DNA of 64,000 nt from Aldrovandia affinis (taxonomy: Eukaryota > Chordata > Actinopteri > Notacanthiformes > Halosauridae): the NCBI GenBank assembly GCA_029706075.1, contig JAINUG010000165.1:720506-784505 (forward strand). Reading direction: 5' to 3'. How positions within the stretch are numbered: position 1 is the first letter of the stretch; every line of letters starts with the position of its first letter. The translations under genes were made by a program, and so were the position numbers. This document shows, in pieces, positions 24,868 through 36,390 of the stretch. The notes beneath the pieces are model-generated. The model did not search any database. It saw only the letters and a list, made by a program, of their open reading frames with translations, and had not been told where the DNA came from.

Positions 24868-27800
24868 GGAGGGCCACGTGCTCAGAAGATGCCCCAAAAT
24901 GGCTCAGGGAAACGGATCGGGGCTCGCTTAGGGGGGGCTGAGCGAACCCAAAGACCATCACCCCCACCACCCCCTCTCTCCATCCCAATTCCCACCCCCA
25001 TCCCCAGCCTTTCCCACACATCCTCTGCAGCCGACAGGAGGAGCCCAACAGCGCAGCCGGGGGGGCCTGGCTCCACCTTCCCCAGAAGTAGATGACATCA
25101 CTGTCTCCGAGCCCACTGTGGTGGTGGGGCGGGCAGGTGATGGGGACTCGTGTTACGTCCCTGTTACCATAGAGGGAGTTCCCTGCTCAGCCTTAGTGGA
25201 CACGGGGTCAACAGTGACTTTGGTGCGTCCTGATGTGGTGCCAGGCGGGACCCGGTGGAGCCCACCGCTGTGCAGTTGCGCACGGTCACGGGTGAGCTCG
25301 CACCCCTGGTAGGCAAGAGCATGTTGTCTGTGACTGTGGGGGGGAGGGCTGTGCGTCATCCAGTGTGGATAGCTGCTGTCCAGGAGCCGTGTATCCTGGG
25401 TTTGGACTTCCTGAAGGCTACAGGCTGCCAGCTGGACCTTGAGAGGGGCACACTGAGATTGCAGGAGGGGCCTGCTGTCAAGATGGCTCCAGTCATTACC
25501 TCCACCACGCCCCCTGTCAGGCTCGTCCACGCTGCAGTAAGTACGGCTGGAACTGCCCACAACGACCCCCCCTCTCCTTCCCCCATGACTCTCCCCATCC
25601 CCTTACCCTTGTACACCCCCAATTCGGATGTGACCCCCGCCTGCTACCCCTCAGGCGTGTTCCCCTACCAGCCAGTCAGCTCTGGCCCAGCTTCCCAGGT
25701 GGGGAGGAGGGGATGCGGGCTGCGGTGAGAGAGGTCTGGAGAAAAAACTGCGATGGACTAGACCCGCAGCAGCAGGGGCAGCTGTGGCAGTTGTTGCTGG
25801 ACTTTCGGGACAGTTTCGCCATGAGTGAGGGGGAGGTGGGGAGGACGGAGCTAGTGCAGCACGACATCGATACAGGGGATGCTCCGCCCATCAAGTGCCG
25901 CCCGCGCCGCCTCCCTCTGGCTCGTCAGGAGGCGTGTGACAAAGCTGTGTGGAGCATGCAGCAGGCGGGTATCATCGAGCCCTCCGACAGCCCCTGGGCA
26001 GCCGCCGTGGTCATGGTTCCCAAGAAGAACGGGGACTGGCGGCTCTGCGCGGACTATAGGCCGTCACCAGGAAGGACTCGTACCCCCTGCCGCGCATCGA
26101 CGAGTCTCTGGACCTGGTCTCTGGGTCCTCCTGGTTCTCCTCCCTGGACCTCCGCAGCGGATACTACCAGGTGCCTCTCTCCTCCAGCGGCCAGGCCTAA
26201 GACCGCCTTCTGCACAGGGCGGGGGCTGGCAGTTCCGGGTCCTCAGCTTCGGGCTCTGTAACGCCCCGCCACCTTCGAGAGGCTGATGGACCGGGTGCTG
26301 GCTGGCATCCCGGGAGCAGTGCCTGGTTTATCTGGACGATATCCTGGCACACGGCAGCTCCTTCGAGGCCGCCCTGGGGCTCTGCGGCAGGTCTTGGAGA
26401 GGATCAGAGCAGCGGGCCTGAAGCTGCACCCGGAGAAGTGCCGCTTTAAGCAGAGAGAGGTGACCTTCTTGGGGCACAGGGTGGGGGGTGAGGGCATCGG
26501 CACCCTGAAAGAGAAGGTGCAGGCGATCACCGGCTGGCCCACCCCCACCAACCAGACACAGGTGAAGAGCTTCGTCGGCCTGGCCTCGTATTACAGGAGA
26601 TTTGTGCAAGGGTTCTCCAGTGTGGCTGCGCCCCTGTATCAGCTGCTCCAGAAGGACAGGGACTTTGTGTGGACTGAGCAGTGTCAGGAGGCATTCAGCA
26701 GCCTGCAGCGTGCCCTGAGTGAGGCCCCAGTGCTCTTTCCACCCGACACCACCCTGCCCTTCATCCTGGACACGGACGCGAGCGGTGTGGGGTGCGGGAG
26801 GTGTGCTGTCCCAGGTGGGTCCTGATGGAGAGAGAGTGGTGTCCTACTTCAGCAGGAGGTTCAACAAGGCCGAGCGGCGCTACTGTGTCACCCGGAGGGA
26901 GCTTCTGGCGGTGGTGCTGTCCATCAAGCACTTCAGGTACTACCTGTGCGGCCTGCCCTTCACTGTGAGGACTGACCACTCTGCTCTTCAGTGGCTCCTG
27001 ACGTTCAGGGAGCCAGAGGGACAGATGGCTAGGTGGTTGGAGGAGCTCCAGTCCTACAACTTCACAGTAGTGCACCGGGCCGGAGCACGCCACACCAACG
27101 CAGACGCTCTCTCCCGCCGCCCGTGCTGAAGACGGGTGTCGTTACTGTGAGCGGAGGGAGAAACGAGAGAGAGCTGCGTGGAGAGGAGGAGTGCTGTGCT
27201 GCAGTCCGGCAGGCACAGGGGTCACCTGCCGAGAGCTGCAGATGGTGGATGCTGCTGAGTGGAGGAGGCAGCAAGAGCAGGACACAGACTTACAGCCCGT
27301 GCTGCAGTGGGTGGAGGTGCAGCAGCGACCTCTAGTGGATGAGGTGGCTGTGCTCTCCAAGGCGACCAAGGGGCTGTGGGCTGCGTTTGAGTCCCTGCGG
27401 CTGTGTGACTGTGTGCTACAGCGGGCGTGGAAAGAGCCTGCGACAGGGGAGGAGAAGTGGCAGGTGGTGGTCCCCAAGGGCCTGAAGGAGTCAGTGCTGA
27501 AGGCCATGCATGGAGCAGCAGGGTCTGGGCACTTCGGGGTCAGTAAGACACTCCGTCGTCTCCGCCAGAGTTTCTACTGGGGACAAGCCAGGAGGGATGT
27601 GGAGGACTTTTTGCCGTCGCTGTGACCCCTGTACGGCCCGCAAAGGTCCCACTGGCTGCTCCCGCCCCACTGCAGCAGTTTCCAGCAGGGGCACCGATGG
27701 ACAGAGTGGCGGTGGATGTAGTGGGCCCGTTGCCCCGTTCTGACAGGGGGAACCGCTATGTCCTCACCGCCATGGACTACTTCACCAAGTGGCCAGAGGC

Positions 27801-28856
27801 CCTCGCCCTCCCGGACCAGGAGGCAGAGACCATCGCAGATGCCTTGGTGGAGGGCATGTTCAGCCGCTTGGGGGTGCCGGAGTCCCTACACAGCGACCAG
27901 GGAGGAACTTTGAGTCCCGGGTGTTTGCCTCCATGTGTGACCGGCTGGGGATTCACAAGACCCGCACCACCCCCTTGCACCCCCAAAGCGATGGTTTAGT
28001 GGAGAGGTTCCATCGGACCATGGGACAGCAGCTGGCTATCCTCACCTCCCAGCACCAGCGAGACTGGGACATGCACCTGCCCCTGGTGCTCATGGCCTGT
28101 CGCCACAGCGGTCCAAGAGTCTACCTCCTGCACCCCAGCCCTGCTCATGTTGGGAGGGAGCTCCGCACCCCGGCAGAGCTGGCGTTTGGGCATCCCCCTG
28201 ACTCCCCAGACATTCCCCCGGGACCTGAGTATGCCAGGAGGCTCCAGGACCGCCTCGAGTCAGCCCACAGTTTTGCCCGTGAACAGCAGCAGCGGGCTGG
28301 CGTCAGGCAGAAGCGGAACTATGATGTGAAGACCAAAGGAAGGCACTTGCTGCCTGGAGAACTGGTCTGGGTCTACAGCCCCCAGCGGAAGAAGGGCCGG
28401 TGTCCCAAGCTGGACAGTCAGTGGTCGGGGCCCTGCAGAGTGCTGGAGAGGGTGGGGGAGGTGGTCTACAGAGTGCAGCTGCTCCATGGGAGGAAGGTGG
28501 TGATCCACAGAGACAGACTAGCTCCCTACAGGGGGGGCTCCCTCCCTCAGTTCTCAGGGAGGCCAGCGACCCCTGCCCCTCCAGCGTCCCCCCCGGCAGC
28601 CCCTCCCTCACCCGCCCCGGGTTCCCCAGTGACTGTGTCCCCTCTCCCCTCAACCCCGCCCCTGTCACCCCAGCCTCCGTCCCCTGATCCCCGGAACAGT
28701 AGCCCCCTGCCAGAGACTGATTCCCCCGGACCCTCTGTCCCCTTACCCCCAGCAGCACGCCACCCCTCACAGAGGCAGAGGAGGCCCCCAGGTCACTTGA
28801 GAGACTTTGTTTGTTCCCTCGGGGACGAGGAACTTATTGGTGGGGGGGCAATGTAG
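24868..28856 (+). pseudogene. Gypsy copy 1 pol
   Basis: Pol domains lie in order but in several frames: protease (ALVDTGSTVTLVRPD, about 25190), reverse transcriptase (from about 25860), RNase H (LDTDASGVG, about 26765, then TDHSALQWLL), integrase zinc region (GHFGVSKTLRRLRQSFYWG, about 27530), integrase core (AVDVVGPLPRSD, about 27710; HSDQG, about 27890), and a C-terminal GPCRVLERVGEVVYRVQLLHG module. Frame breaks include GACCCGGTGG near 25250, a site near 26060 shared with copy 2, and missing bases near 26312 just before the catalytic YLDD codons. Most breaks are one- or two-base indels. Not functional as read. Confidence 0.85.
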
Positions 28857-29105
28857 CGACCTGGCATGTGAACAGTTAACATGTGATGGACAGTTGGTGT
28901 TCGCTGGGCTGTGAGGGATGTGATTGGTGGGTCTGGGGTGGAGGCGGGAATTGTATGGGTTCCGGGGATGTGATTCTTTTTCCGGTGTTCGGGTTTTGAG
29001 TGTGAGTTGCTGTTGCGCACAGAAGCTGTAATGTTTGCTGACATCGTTCGTGAGATAAACTTTGATAATTGAACAACAGTGTCCGCCTGTTTTCCTGACA
29101 TTACA
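28852..29105 (+). repeat. Gypsy central LTR
   Basis: It looks identical to the first LTR by eye. It is preceded by the polypurine tract TGGTGGGGGGGCAA and followed by the same primer-binding site (29107-29119), so it acts as the 3' LTR of copy 1 and the 5' LTR of copy 2. Confidence 0.9.
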
Positions 29106-29221
29106 CTGGTGTCAGAAGTAAAAAAAATTAAATTAAAAAAAAGACGAAAGAAGTGAATTTAGCTAGCTTAGCAAGGGAAAGTGAGTGAGTTTGGCTAGTT
29201 AACTTTAGCTGCGTGTTCGGC

Positions 29222-30221
29222 ATGGATAAAAACGGCGCGAAAATAAAGGAGGAGAGGGTGCACAGCGGAGAGGCCGGAGGAGCACATGGGGGGTCAGAAG
29301 ACTCAGCAGGAGAGCTCAGGAGGACCCCGGAAGTGATGAGGGATAATCGGATTGAGTTTGAGGCTGGGCTGGCTGCCCTAGGAGGCTTCTCACAATCTGC
29401 GGTCAGTGCTGTGTCCCCTCCAGAGAATGGCGGAAGACAGTCCACTCGTGATGTAAACAACGATGGCGCCCCCTACTGCCCATCCTCTGCAAGAGTGAAG
29501 ACACCCAAATTCTCCGCTAAGACAGACTGGGAAGCTTTTCATGCGCAGTTTGAGCTGTTGGCTAGGCAGAGGGATGGTCTATGGCTGATAAAGCCCTACA
29601 GCTGGCCATGTGCCTCACAGATGATGCTCTCCCCTGCCTGTTGCTGCTGAGCCCAGAGGACAGAAACCGTTATGAGGCATTAGTGGGGGCTCTGCAGAGA
29701 AGGTTTGGACAGTGTCTGGAGTCTGGGGTGTTGCGAACGAACTGAGCTATCGCTCCAGAATGCCTGGGGAGTCACTGCGGTTGCTGGCCAATGACATTGA
29801 GAGCCTGACGCGCCGGGCGTACGGCCACATGCCCTCTGAAGTGCAGAGTGAGCTGGCGCGGGACCAGTTCATCAGAGCCCTTACCCCTGCTGACCTCCGG
29901 GCTCAGGTACAGTTGCAGCATCCACGCACCCTGCAGGCGGCCTTTGAGATGGCTGTGGAAAGAGAGATGGTGTGGGCTGGGACTGCTGGGAGCAGTCAAC
30001 AGGGGAGCTCACCAGCTGTGAGGGCTGCAGTGGGCTGCCCGCCGGGAGAAGAGAGGCCGGCATGGGCAGCGGAAATAACTGAACTGTTGAGGGCTGTGTC
30101 ACTGCAGGCCGCACGCCAGCCACGCCCGGGACCCAGGGTGTGCTGGGGGTGTGGTGAGGAGGGCCACGTGCTCAGAAGATGCCCCAAAATGGCTCAGGGA
30201 AACGGATCGGGGCTCGCTTAG
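29222..30221 (+). pseudogene. Gypsy copy 2 gag
   Basis: Same protein as copy 1, broken near 29566 (one G fewer in GGCTAGGCAGAGG) and near 29735 (GCGAACGAAC against GCGCAACGAAC). Unlike copy 1 it keeps the CCHC zinc knuckle CWGCGEEGHVLRRC at about 30140-30180. The gag stop at 30221 overlaps the pol frame, which lies one base back, as expected for -1 frameshift expression; I see no perfect slippery heptamer in the overlap. Confidence 0.85.
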
Positions 30222-33200
30222 GGGGGGCTGAGCGAACCCAAAGACCATCACCCCCACCACCCCTCTCTCCATCCCAATTCCCACCCCCATCCCCAGCCTT
30301 TCCCTCACATCCTCTGCAGCCGACAGGAGGAGCCCAACAGCGCAGCCGGGGGGGCCTGGCTCCACCTTCCCCAGAAGTAGATGACATCACTGTCTCCGAG
30401 CCCACTGTGGTGGTGGGGCGGGCAGGTGATGGGGACTCGTGTTACGTCCCTGTTACCATAGAGGGAGTTCCCTGCTCAGCCTTAGTGGACACGGGGTCAA
30501 CAGTGACTTTGGTGCGTCCTGATGTGGTGCCAGGCGGGACCCCGGTGGAGCCCACCGCTGTGCAGTTGCGCACGGTCACGGGTGAGCTCGCACCCCTGGT
30601 AGGCAAGAGCATGTTGTCTGTGACTGTGGGGGGGAGGGCTGTGCGTCATCCAGTGTGGATAGCTGCTGTCCAGGAGCCGTGTATCCTGGGTTTGGACTTC
30701 CTGAAGGCTACAGGCTGCCAGCTGGACCTTGAGAGGGGCACACTGAGATTGCAGGAGGGGCCTGCTGTCAAGATGGCTCCAGTCATTACCTCCACCACGC
30801 CCCCTGTCAGGCTCGTCCACGCTGCAGTAAGTACGGCTGGAACTGCCCACAACGACCCCCCCTCTCCTTCCCCCATGACTCTCCCCATCCCCTTACCCTT
30901 GTACACCCCCAATTCGGATGTGACCCCCCCGCCTGCTACCCCTCAGGCGTGTTCCCCTACCAGCCAGTCAGCTCTGGCCCAGCTTCCCCAGGTGGGGGAG
31001 GAGGGGATGCGGGCTGCGGTGAGAGAGGTCTGGAGAAAAAACTGCGATGGACTAGACCCGCAGCAGCAGGGGCAGCTGTGGCAGTTGTTGCTGGACTTTC
31101 GGGACAGTTTCGCCATGAGTGAGGGGGAGGTGGGGAGGACGGAGCTAGTGCAGCACGACATCGATACAGGGGATGCTCCGCCCATCAAGTGCCGCCCGCG
31201 CCGCCTCCCTCTGGCTCGTCAGGAGGCGTGTGACAAAGCTGTGTGGAGCATGCAGCAGGCGGGTATCATCGAGCCCTCCGACAGCCCCTGGGCAGCCGCC
31301 GTGGTCATGGTTCCCAAGAAGAACGGGGACTGGCGGCTCTGCGCGGACTATAGGCCGTCACCAGGAAGGACTCGTACCCCCTGCCGCGCATCGACGAGTC
31401 TCTGGACCTGGTCTCTGGGTCCTCCTGGTTCTCCTCCCTGGACCTCCGCAGCGGATACTACCAGGTGCCTCTCGCTCCAGCGGCCAGGCCTAAGACCGCC
31501 TTCTGCACAGGGCGGGGGCTGTGGCAGTTCCGGGTCCTCAGCTTCGGGCTCTGTAACGCCCCCGCCACCTTCGAGAGGCTGATGGACCGGGTGCTGGCTG
31601 GCATCCCCCGGGAGCAGTGCCTGGTTTATCTGGACGATATCCTGGCACACGGCAGCTCCTTCGAGGCCGCCCTGGGGGCTCTGCGGCAGGTCTTGGAGAG
31701 GATCAGAGCAGCGGGCCTGAAGCTGCACCCGGAGAAGTGCCGCTTTAAGCAGAGAGAGGTGACCTTCTTGGGGCACAGGGTGGGGGGTGAGGGCATCGGC
31801 ACCCTGAAAGAGAAGGTGCAGGCGATCACCGGCTGGCCCACCCCCACCAACCAGACACAGGTGAAGAGCTTCGTCGGCCTGGCCTCGTATTACAGGAGAT
31901 TTGTGCAAGGGTTCTCCAGTGTGGCTGCGCCCCTGTATCAGCTGCTCCAGAAGGACAGGGACTTTGTGTGGACTGAGCAGTGTCAGGAGGCATTCAGCAG
32001 CCTGCAGCGTGCCCTGAGTGAGGCCCCAGTGCTCTTTCCACCCGACACCACCCTGCCCTTCATCCTGGACACGGACGCGAGCGGTGTGGGTGCGGGAGGT
32101 GTGCTGTCCCAGGTGGGTCCTGATGGAGAGAGAGGGTGGCCTACTTCAGCAGGAGGTTCAACAAGGCCGAGCGGCGCTACTGTGTCACCCGGAGGGAGCT
32201 TCTGGCGGTGGTGCTGTCCATCAAGCACTTCAGGTACTACCTGTGCGGCCTGCCCTTCACTGTGAGGACTGACCACTCTGCTCTTCAGTGGCTCCTGACG
32301 TTCAGGGAGCCAGAGGGACAGATGGCTAGGTGGTTGGAGGAGCTCCAGTCCTACAACTTCACAGTAGTGCACCGGGCCGGAGCACGCCACACCAACGCAG
32401 ACGCTCTCTCCCGCCGCCCGTGTGCTGAAGACGGGTGTCGTTACTGTGAGCGGAGGGAGAAACGAGAGAGAGAGCTGCGTGGAGAGGAGGAGTGCTGTGC
32501 TGCAGTCCGGCAGGCACAGGGGGTCACCTGCCGAGAGCTGCAGATGGTGGATGCTGCTGAGTGGAGGAGGCAGCAAGAGCAGGACACAGACTTACAGCCC
32601 GTGCTGCAGTGGGTGGAGGTGCAGCAGCGACCTCTAGTGGATGAGGTGGCTGTGCTCTCCAAGGCGACCAAGGGGCTGTGGGCTGCGTTTGAGTCCCTGC
32701 GGCTGTGTGACTGTGTGCTACAGCGGGCGTGGAAAGAGCCTGCGACAGGGGAGGAGAAGTGGCAGGTGGTGGTCCCCAAGGGCCTGAAGGAGTCAGTGCT
32801 GAAGGCCATGCATGGAGCAGCAGGGTCTGGGCACTTCGGGGTCAGTAAGACACTCCGTCGTCTCCGCCAGAGTTTCTACTGGGGACAAGCCAGGAGGGAT
32901 GTGGAGGACTTTTGCCCGTCGCTGTGACCCTGTACGGCCCGCAAAGGTCCCACTGGCTGCTCCCACGCCCCACTGCAGCAGTTTCCAGCAGGGGCACCGA
33001 TGGACAGAGTGGCGGTGGATGTAGTGGGCCCGTTGCCCCGTTCTGACAGGGGGAACCGCTATGTCCTCACCGCCATGGACTACTTCACCAAGTGGCCAGA
33101 GGCCTCGCCCTCCCGGACCAGGAGGCAGAGACCATCGCAGATGCCTTGGTGGAGGGCATGTTCAGCCGCTTTGGGGGTGCCGGAGTCCCTACACAGCGAC

Positions 33201-34145
33201 CAGGGGAGGAACTTTGAGTCCCCGGGTGTTTGCCTCCATGTGTGACCGGCTGGGGATTCACAAGACCCGCACCACCCCCTTGCACCCCCAAAGCGATGGT
33301 TTAGTGGAGAGGTTCCATCGGACCATGGGACAGCAGCTGGCTATCCTCACCTCCCAGCACCAGCGAGACTGGGACATGCACCTGCCCCTGGTGCTCATGG
33401 CCTGTCGCACAGCGGTCCAAGAGTCTACCTCCTGCACCCCAGCCCTGCTCATGTTGGGGAGGGAGCTCCGCACCCCGGCAGAGCTGGCGTTTGGGCATCC
33501 CCCTGACTCCCCAGACATTCCCCCGGGACCTGAGTATGCCAGGAGGCTCCAGGACCGCCTCGAGTCAGCCCACAGTTTTGCCCGTGAACAGCAGCAGCGG
33601 CTGGCGTCAGGCAGAAGCGGAACTATGATGTGAAGACCAAAGGAAGGCACTTGCTGCCTGGAGAACTGGTCTGGGTCTACAGCCCCCAGCGGAAGAAGGG
33701 CCGGTGTCCCAAGCTGGACAGTCAGTGGTCGGGGCCCTGCAGAGTGCTGGAGAGGGTGGGGAGGTGGTCTACAGAGTGCAGCTGCTCCATGGGAGGAAGG
33801 TGGTGATCCACAGAGACAGACTAGCTCCCTACAGGGGGGCCCCTCCCTCAGTTCTCAGGGAGGCCAGCGACCCCTGCCCCTCCAGCGTCCCCCGGCAGCC
33901 CCTCCCTCACCCGCCCCGGGTTCCCAGTGACTGTGTCCCCTCTCCCCTCAACCCCGCCCCTGTCACCCCAGCCTCCGTCCCTGATCCCCGAACAGTAGCC
34001 CCCTGCCAGAGACTGATTCCCCGGACCCTCTGTCCCCTTACCCCCAGCAGCACGCCACCCCTCACAGAGGCAGAGGAGGCCCCCAGGTCACTTGAGAGAC
34101 TTTGTTTGTTCCCTCGGGGACGAGGAACTTATTGGTGGGGGGGCA
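30179..34145 (+). pseudogene. Gypsy copy 2 pol
   Basis: The reading is longer than in copy 1. Protease (VDTGSTVTL) through the start of reverse transcriptase is open to 31582. The frame after DYRP (about 31352) is wrong in both copies, probably one G short. Reverse transcriptase resumes at 31465-32265 and includes the catalytic LVYLDDILAH (Tyr codon at 31627) and FILDTDASGVG of RNase H. RNase H plus the integrase zinc region lie at 32136-32927. The integrase core is split near 33110 and 33215, and the last module near 33600-33770. No envelope gene. Confidence 0.85.
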
Positions 34146-34146
34146 A

Positions 34147-34400
34147 TGTAGCGACCTGGCATGTGAACAGTTAACATGTGATGGACAGTTGGTGTTCGCT
34201 GGGCTGTGAGGGATGTGATTGGTGGGTCTGGGGTGGAGGCGGGAATTGTATGGATTCCGGGGATGTGATTCTTTTTCCGGTGTTCGGGTTTTGAGTGTGA
34301 GTTGCTGTTGCGCACAGAAGCTGTAATGTTTGCTGACATCGTTCGTGAGATAAACTTTGATAATTGAACAACAGTGTCCGCCTGTTTTCCTGACATTACA
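34147..34400 (+). repeat. Gypsy 3' LTR
   Basis: Same length as the other two, with a substitution (TGTATGGATTCCGG where the others have TGTATGGGTTCCGG). It is preceded by the same polypurine tract. Confidence 0.9.
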
Positions 34401-34572
34401 GTATTTTGAGTATTTTGAAAATACAAAATTACTCCACCCTAAAGTATCTTGTTACAAATTACATTTGAATTTTTTCAGCCCTGTCAAATACAAATTACAA
34501 AATACTCAAAAGTAATTGAAATACGTATTTCAAATACAAGTAACAGAAATACTGCCCATCTCTGCACACATC

Positions 34573-35190
34573 GGATATGTAATATGAACGTGTAAACAGG
34601 AAAAAAGCACATGGAATCGGATATTTTCAGATCCGTTTTGGGTCACATTCATATTTGGAAATAAATCCGATAGGAATCTGATATCTCCCAATGCGACATT
34701 TAAACGCACATATCGGAATTTGCCCGTCATCGTAATTCGCGCCTCATTCAACATGCGAATACGAATATACTTTTTCGCATTTGAATGACGTGTAACCTTT
34801 GACGTGCAGAACCAGAAATAAACGGGATGTATTGCAACAAAGCCGTTTTTGAAGAGACTTCGACAGACATCAGATCAGGCGACAATTATCACACCTTCGC
34901 ACAAAAATGGTAGTCTTGCTGAAAGGAAATCAAAGCTACTCTCATTTGACCTTGTAATGTTTTAAATAGGAAGTGTCTGATTATGAACTTTTTTAAATGT
35001 ATTTTTTTGCTCTTGGTTATCTGGCCTACACTCTTTTTATACTCTCCTATATTGAAATGAAATGTACTGTCTTCACCTGCCACAGGACTACAGATGAAAA
35101 CTAGCTCTCGAGCTAACTCTGGCATTGTACCCATTGACGCCTTTTGCACGTAGTGCATTGGAATATTCTTGGTCCTGCTTTTCTCTACAG
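34573..35190 (+). other. Unit A between hAT insertion and transposase remnant
   Basis: Non-coding. It matches, in reverse complement, 48716-49055 and 47451-47690 of copy C. Where C carries the 1025-bp TIR element, A reads straight through (AAAAATGGTAGTCTTGC, about 34904). Confidence 0.6.
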
Positions 35191-35219
35191 TGGCTGGAGT
35201 TGGAGATTTGTGCGCGTGT

Positions 35220-36000
35220 GTGTAGCAAGTGGGGCTAACGAGGCTGTCAGTAGGCTAGCAGTGAGAGGGGACAGGTTGAAGAAGCGCTGCAAAGCATGTG
35301 ACATTAGCATTTGGGTAAATTAGTGTAATAATTAGTATAGGAAATGTTATATATGGTCATTGACTAGTGTTGTTGAGTAGCTTTTAAATCCTGTAGCAAA
35401 GTTGTGATGCTTAGAAAATGTCTCTCACTGCAGTCTGTTTCAGAGAAAGCATGTACACCAACTTGAGCTGACATCAACAAAGAGAAAGAGGGCTTCGACT
35501 CCCTCCTCCACCAGCAGGCAGACCACCATAGTGAACAGCACCGTGTCTCAGAGGTATATCTTTGTAAATATTGTGTATCTTCAGTACCTTTCTCCATTCT
35601 CCATCACTGCTGCTGTAGCAAAACCAACCCCCCTCCCCCTCCTCTTATCTTAGGTCCATTGACAAAGCTGTCATGAAGTATGTGGCCCAAGGGCTCCAGC
35701 CGTTCTCTCTGGTTGAACAAGAACCATTTAAAGTTTTTGTGAAGGATCTGCTGCCTAATGCAAAAATGATGACACGGATGACCCTGCGCTCCATGATCGA
35801 TGCTGCCTCCAAGGAAATGAAGAAGGCGGTGACTGAGGCCATGAGGGGAGTTGACCATACCGCCACCACCACCGACTGCGGGTCTGTCAGAAGGCGGAGC
35901 TTCATTGGTGTTACTGCCCATTGGATTGACCCTGACAGTCTCCAAAGATGCTCAGCAGCCCTAGCCTGTAAACAGCTGAGAGATTCACACACACATGTCG
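35220..36000 (+). pseudogene. hAT/BED-type transposase, 5' half (copy A)
   Basis: It matches exons 1-3 of the copy at 44006-47194. Exon 2 is 35434-35553 (acceptor CACTGCAG, donor AG|GTATAT), with a 12-bp in-frame deletion. Exon 3 starts at 35654 after CTTAG and reads through VMKYVAQGLQPFSLVEQEPF and MTRMTLRSMIDAASKEMKKAV to CKQLRDSHT. The gene then stops abruptly at about 35997, where foreign sequence begins, so the catalytic core and dimerisation domain are missing. Confidence 0.8.
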
Positions 36001-36165
36001 TTAGTACCCTCATAATCATGGATATAGGAGGAAGCGTATAGCTTAAACCCCTTGTCCTGTAAACATCTTGTATAGAACAACGCCATTATCTCGTCTACCG
36101 GAAATGGCCAGCCACGTTTAGCAAAACACGGAAGTCCGTTGCGCATAACCCCCATTGGGAGCTAG
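35997..36165 (-). repeat. Inverted copy of the 49241-49420 insertion start
   Basis: These 168 bp are the reverse complement of the left part of the insertion in copy C, including its small ORF (FPVDEIMALFYTRCLQDKGF region). They sit precisely at the end of the left arm of the large inverted duplication. Confidence 0.7.
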
Positions 36166-36390
36166 CTAGTTGATCCACAGCTCCAGCTCTTTCCACATTT
36201 GACATCGCCGGAAAGAGGCAGAGGGGGAAAAGGTATAAGGGGCAACATGACAGGAAATGGGGTCACAGAAGGAGGGGCTACGAGTTTCCGGTGAATATAC
36301 AGTAGCCTACATATAAAATGAATTAATAAAACGCATGTAAATAAGAAAAGAATAAATAAAAGAATATAGATTTTGTGTAATTATAACAAC
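36166..36390. other. Unassigned spacer
   Basis: Nothing recognised; the right half is an A-rich run with AATAAA-type words. Confidence 0.4.

Larger units (their letters stand above)
23571..34400 (+). mobile_element. Double Ty3/Gypsy retrotransposon (LTR-int-LTR-int-LTR)
   Basis: Three 254-bp LTRs (23571-23824, 28852-29105, 34147-34400) enclose two nearly identical internal regions of about 5 kb, so the central LTR is shared. Protein order is gag, protease, reverse transcriptase, RNase H, integrase (Ty3/Gypsy order), with no envelope gene. The bases next to the outer LTRs are GTAA on the left and GTAT on the right, an imperfect 4-bp duplication at best. Confidence 0.9.
22831..34564. mobile_element. 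Non-autonomous hAT element carrying nested Gypsy elements
   Basis: It starts CAGAGATGGGCA and ends TGCCCATCTCTG, a 12-bp TIR with CAG ends. It is flanked by a perfect 8-bp duplication CACACATC (22823-22830 and 34565-34572), the hAT hallmark. The matching site in copy C near 49055 (ATCCGATGTTTGCC, inverted) is empty, which confirms the borders. Without the Gypsy block (23571-34400) it would be about 900 bp, AT-rich, full of GTATTTTGTA-type words, and non-coding. A hairpin (GTGGCGTTTTGAGAAA with its complement) lies at about 23306-23373. Confidence 0.9.

Noticed and set aside
28303-28770. Antisense Gly-rich frames over the end of pol
   Set aside because: GC-rich antisense of the proline-rich C-terminal tail of pol.
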